Shown here: positions 34,882 through 35,941 of the stretch, one piece after another
How positions within the stretch are numbered: position 1 is the stretch's first letter
Layout of the letters: each line of letters starts with the position of its first letter
Source of the DNA: JBCDCP01 sp039181495
GTDB lineage: Bacteria; Pseudomonadota; Alphaproteobacteria; Rhizobiales; Tepidamorphaceae
Assembly (NCBI GenBank): GCA_039181495.1
Contig: JBCDCP010000010.1
Location: 1-35,941, forward strand
Reading direction: 5' to 3'
DNA length: 35,941 nucleotides
Made by a program: the position numbers and the translations under genes
The notes under the pieces: generated by a model
What the model was told of the DNA's origin: nothing
Database searches by the model: none
What the model saw: the letters and a program-made list of their open reading frames with translations, nothing else

Positions 34882-35751
34882 ATGTATCTGCGCTTTGCCC
34901 CAAGTCCCAATGGCCGGCTTCATCTCGGCCACGCTTTCTCTGCCCTGGAGAACGCCCGCATTGCTGACGAGCTTGGCGCGACGCTACTGCTGCGCATGGA
35001 AGATATCGACACCGCGCGCTGCACGCCCAAGTTCGAGCGGGCCATCCTCGACGAGTTGGCATGGTTGGGGGTGACATGGACGCCACCATTGCAGCGCCAG
35101 TCGGAACGATTTGGTGCTTACCGGGAAGCGATAGAATCGCTGCAGCGGATGGGGGTGATCTATCCGTGTTTTGCCACGCGAGCCGACATCGCAAGCGCGA
35201 TTGACGCACAGCCGGGCGGAGGAACGGCTTGGCCGCGCGATCCGGATGGCGCGCCGATCTACCCCGGCCTTCACAAAGGCATGCCCGAAGACGAAGCCGC
35301 AGCCCGCATCGCTGCAGGCGAACCGCACAATCTGCGTCTCGACATGGCAGCGGCGCTCAGAAGAGTTGGCTGCGATCGCGTGTCCTGGTCTGAAAGCGGT
35401 GCCGGACCAGATAGTGAGACCGGGATCATCCAAGCAAGCCCTGCCATCTGGGGCGATGCAGTGCTGATCCGTAAGGATACGCCTGCAAGCTACCACCTCT
35501 CCTGCGTCGTCGATGACGGATTCCAGGAGATAACCGATATCGTCAGGGGGCACGATCTGTTTCACGCCACTGCGCTGCATCGGCTGTTGCAAACGCTGCT
35601 GGATCTCCCGGAGCCGCGCTATCACCACCACCGGCTGATCCCCGATCAGGACGGCCGGAAACTGTCGAAGTCGAGCGGCTCGACCGGACTTGCCGAGTTG
35701 CGCGCGGCTGGGAAGACCGCCCAGGACGTGCGCGCCATACTTGGTTACTGA
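34882..35751 (+). CDS. gluQ: Glutamyl-Q tRNA(Asp) synthetase (GluQRS)
   Basis: A truncated glutamyl-tRNA synthetase paralogue that charges glutamate onto queuosine at the wobble position of tRNA-Asp. It has 289 residues and only the catalytic domain. HLGH is at residues 14-17 (HIGH motif) and KLSKS at 260-264. RFAPSPNGRLHLGHAFSALEN and RMEDIDTAR are typical. The zinc-site region is altered: C96-F-A98 where E. coli has Cys-x-Cys, and Y127-P-G-L-H131 where it has Tyr-x-x-x-Cys, so one cysteine is lost and one is a histidine. ATG 34882 has GAGG four bases upstream. Confidence 0.9.
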   Translation: MYLRFAPSPNGRLHLGHAFSALENARIADELGATLLLRMEDIDTARCTPKFERAILDELAWLGVTWTPPLQRQSERFGAYREAIESLQRMGVIYPCFATRADIASAIDAQPGGGTAWPRDPDGAPIYPGLHKGMPEDEAAARIAAGEPHNLRLDMAAALRRVGCDRVSWSESGAGPDSETGIIQASPAIWGDAVLIRKDTPASYHLSCVVDDGFQEITDIVRGHDLFHATALHRLLQTLLDLPEPRYHHHRLIPDQDGRKLSKSSGSTGLAELRAAGKTAQDVRAILGY

Positions 35752-35757
35752 GAACGT

Positions 35758-35941
35758 CTAGGTCACCAGCCAAAGCCAACCGGACACGGTGAAGATTGCC
35801 AGCGCGGTGGACAGCGTCACCGACGCCGCGGCGAGAGGCACCGCCTTGGGATAGGGTAAGGCAAACAGATAGCAGTTCTGCCCCGAGGAAAGCGCGGCCA
35901 TTACGACCAGCACCGCAGCCCAACCATCGGGCAGCGTGAAC
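35758..35941 (-). CDS. AEC-family transporter, C-terminal end (partial)
   Basis: The minus strand is open from the window edge to TAG at 35758-35760. The roughly 60 visible residues include LSSGQNCYLFALPYPKAVPL and then a hydrophobic helix ending SGWLWLVT. The small-residue motif followed by an aromatic/acid-free helix resembles the last two helices of auxin efflux carrier (AEC) permeases. Its stop is only six bases from the GluQRS stop, so the two genes converge. Only the C terminus is in the window, so substrate and length are unknown. Confidence 0.7.
   Translation of the reverse strand, partial: FTLPDGWAAVLVVMAALSSGQNCYLFALPYPKAVPLAAASVTLSTALAIFTVSGWLWLVT

Noticed and set aside
1..35941. 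Mobile elements, prophage, CRISPR arrays or integrons
   Set aside because: No transposase, integrase, phage gene, cas gene or regularly spaced repeat array was seen on either strand.

Overview
The window reads as an ordinary chromosomal segment of a GC-rich alphaproteobacterium, most likely of the Hyphomicrobiales (Rhizobiales) type. The evidence is the block SUV3-type helicase - S4 RNA-binding protein - 7Fe ferredoxin - CarD, a second RpoH-like sigma factor, a DUF3772 mechanosensitive channel, and an imuA-imuB-dnaE2 cassette behind a GAAC-N7-GAAC LexA operator, the alphaproteobacterial form of the SOS box. I see no insertion sequence, prophage, CRISPR array, rRNA or integron. The assignment to an order is inference; no species is named.

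Layout. Bases 1-156 hold the 3' end of an unrecognised gene, followed by about 675 bases without a gene. From 832 to 6007 come the helicase, the S4 protein (overlapping it by four bases), ferredoxin fdxA and carD, which ends at a clear intrinsic terminator. An rpoH-type sigma gene (6219-7091) converges on an M48 metalloprotease lipoprotein gene. From 9121 to 14055 a mechanosensitive channel, a CAP-domain lipoprotein and an acyl-CoA ligase are packed head to tail. A GNAT/CelD-like acetyltransferase lies opposite, then a NIT-domain chemoreceptor, a DUF924 gene overlapping a FATP-type acyl-CoA ligase, a TusA-like protein and a D,D-carboxypeptidase. Next is a two-TM sensor with a kinase-like but H-box-less C terminus.

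From 23900 to 30745 the region is more distinctive. A 56-codon ORF with a strong Shine-Dalgarno sequence is closed by a GAAA-tetraloop terminator. The SOS mutasome operon follows (promoter 24251-24278, LexA box 24281-24295, imuA, imuB, dnaE2). Then an AT-rich, G-poor leader about 290 bases long precedes a short BLUF blue-light receptor. The rest holds tRNA-Leu(CAA), exoD-like and dsbB genes, an HNH endonuclease, a carboxylesterase, an AlkA-type DNA glycosylase, a divergent GluQRS gene and the 3' end of an AEC permease.

Functional themes are RNA metabolism and transcription control (helicase, S4 protein, CarD, RpoH), envelope maintenance (M48 protease, MscS, D,D-carboxypeptidase, DsbB), fatty acid activation (two ligases), and DNA damage response (ImuA/ImuB/DnaE2, AlkA). 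I did not find a clearly new multi-gene system. The items most worth a second look are the small ORF at 23914, the H-box-less sensor, the GluQRS with altered zinc ligands, the BLUF protein with its unusual leader, and the long imuA/imuB overlap.
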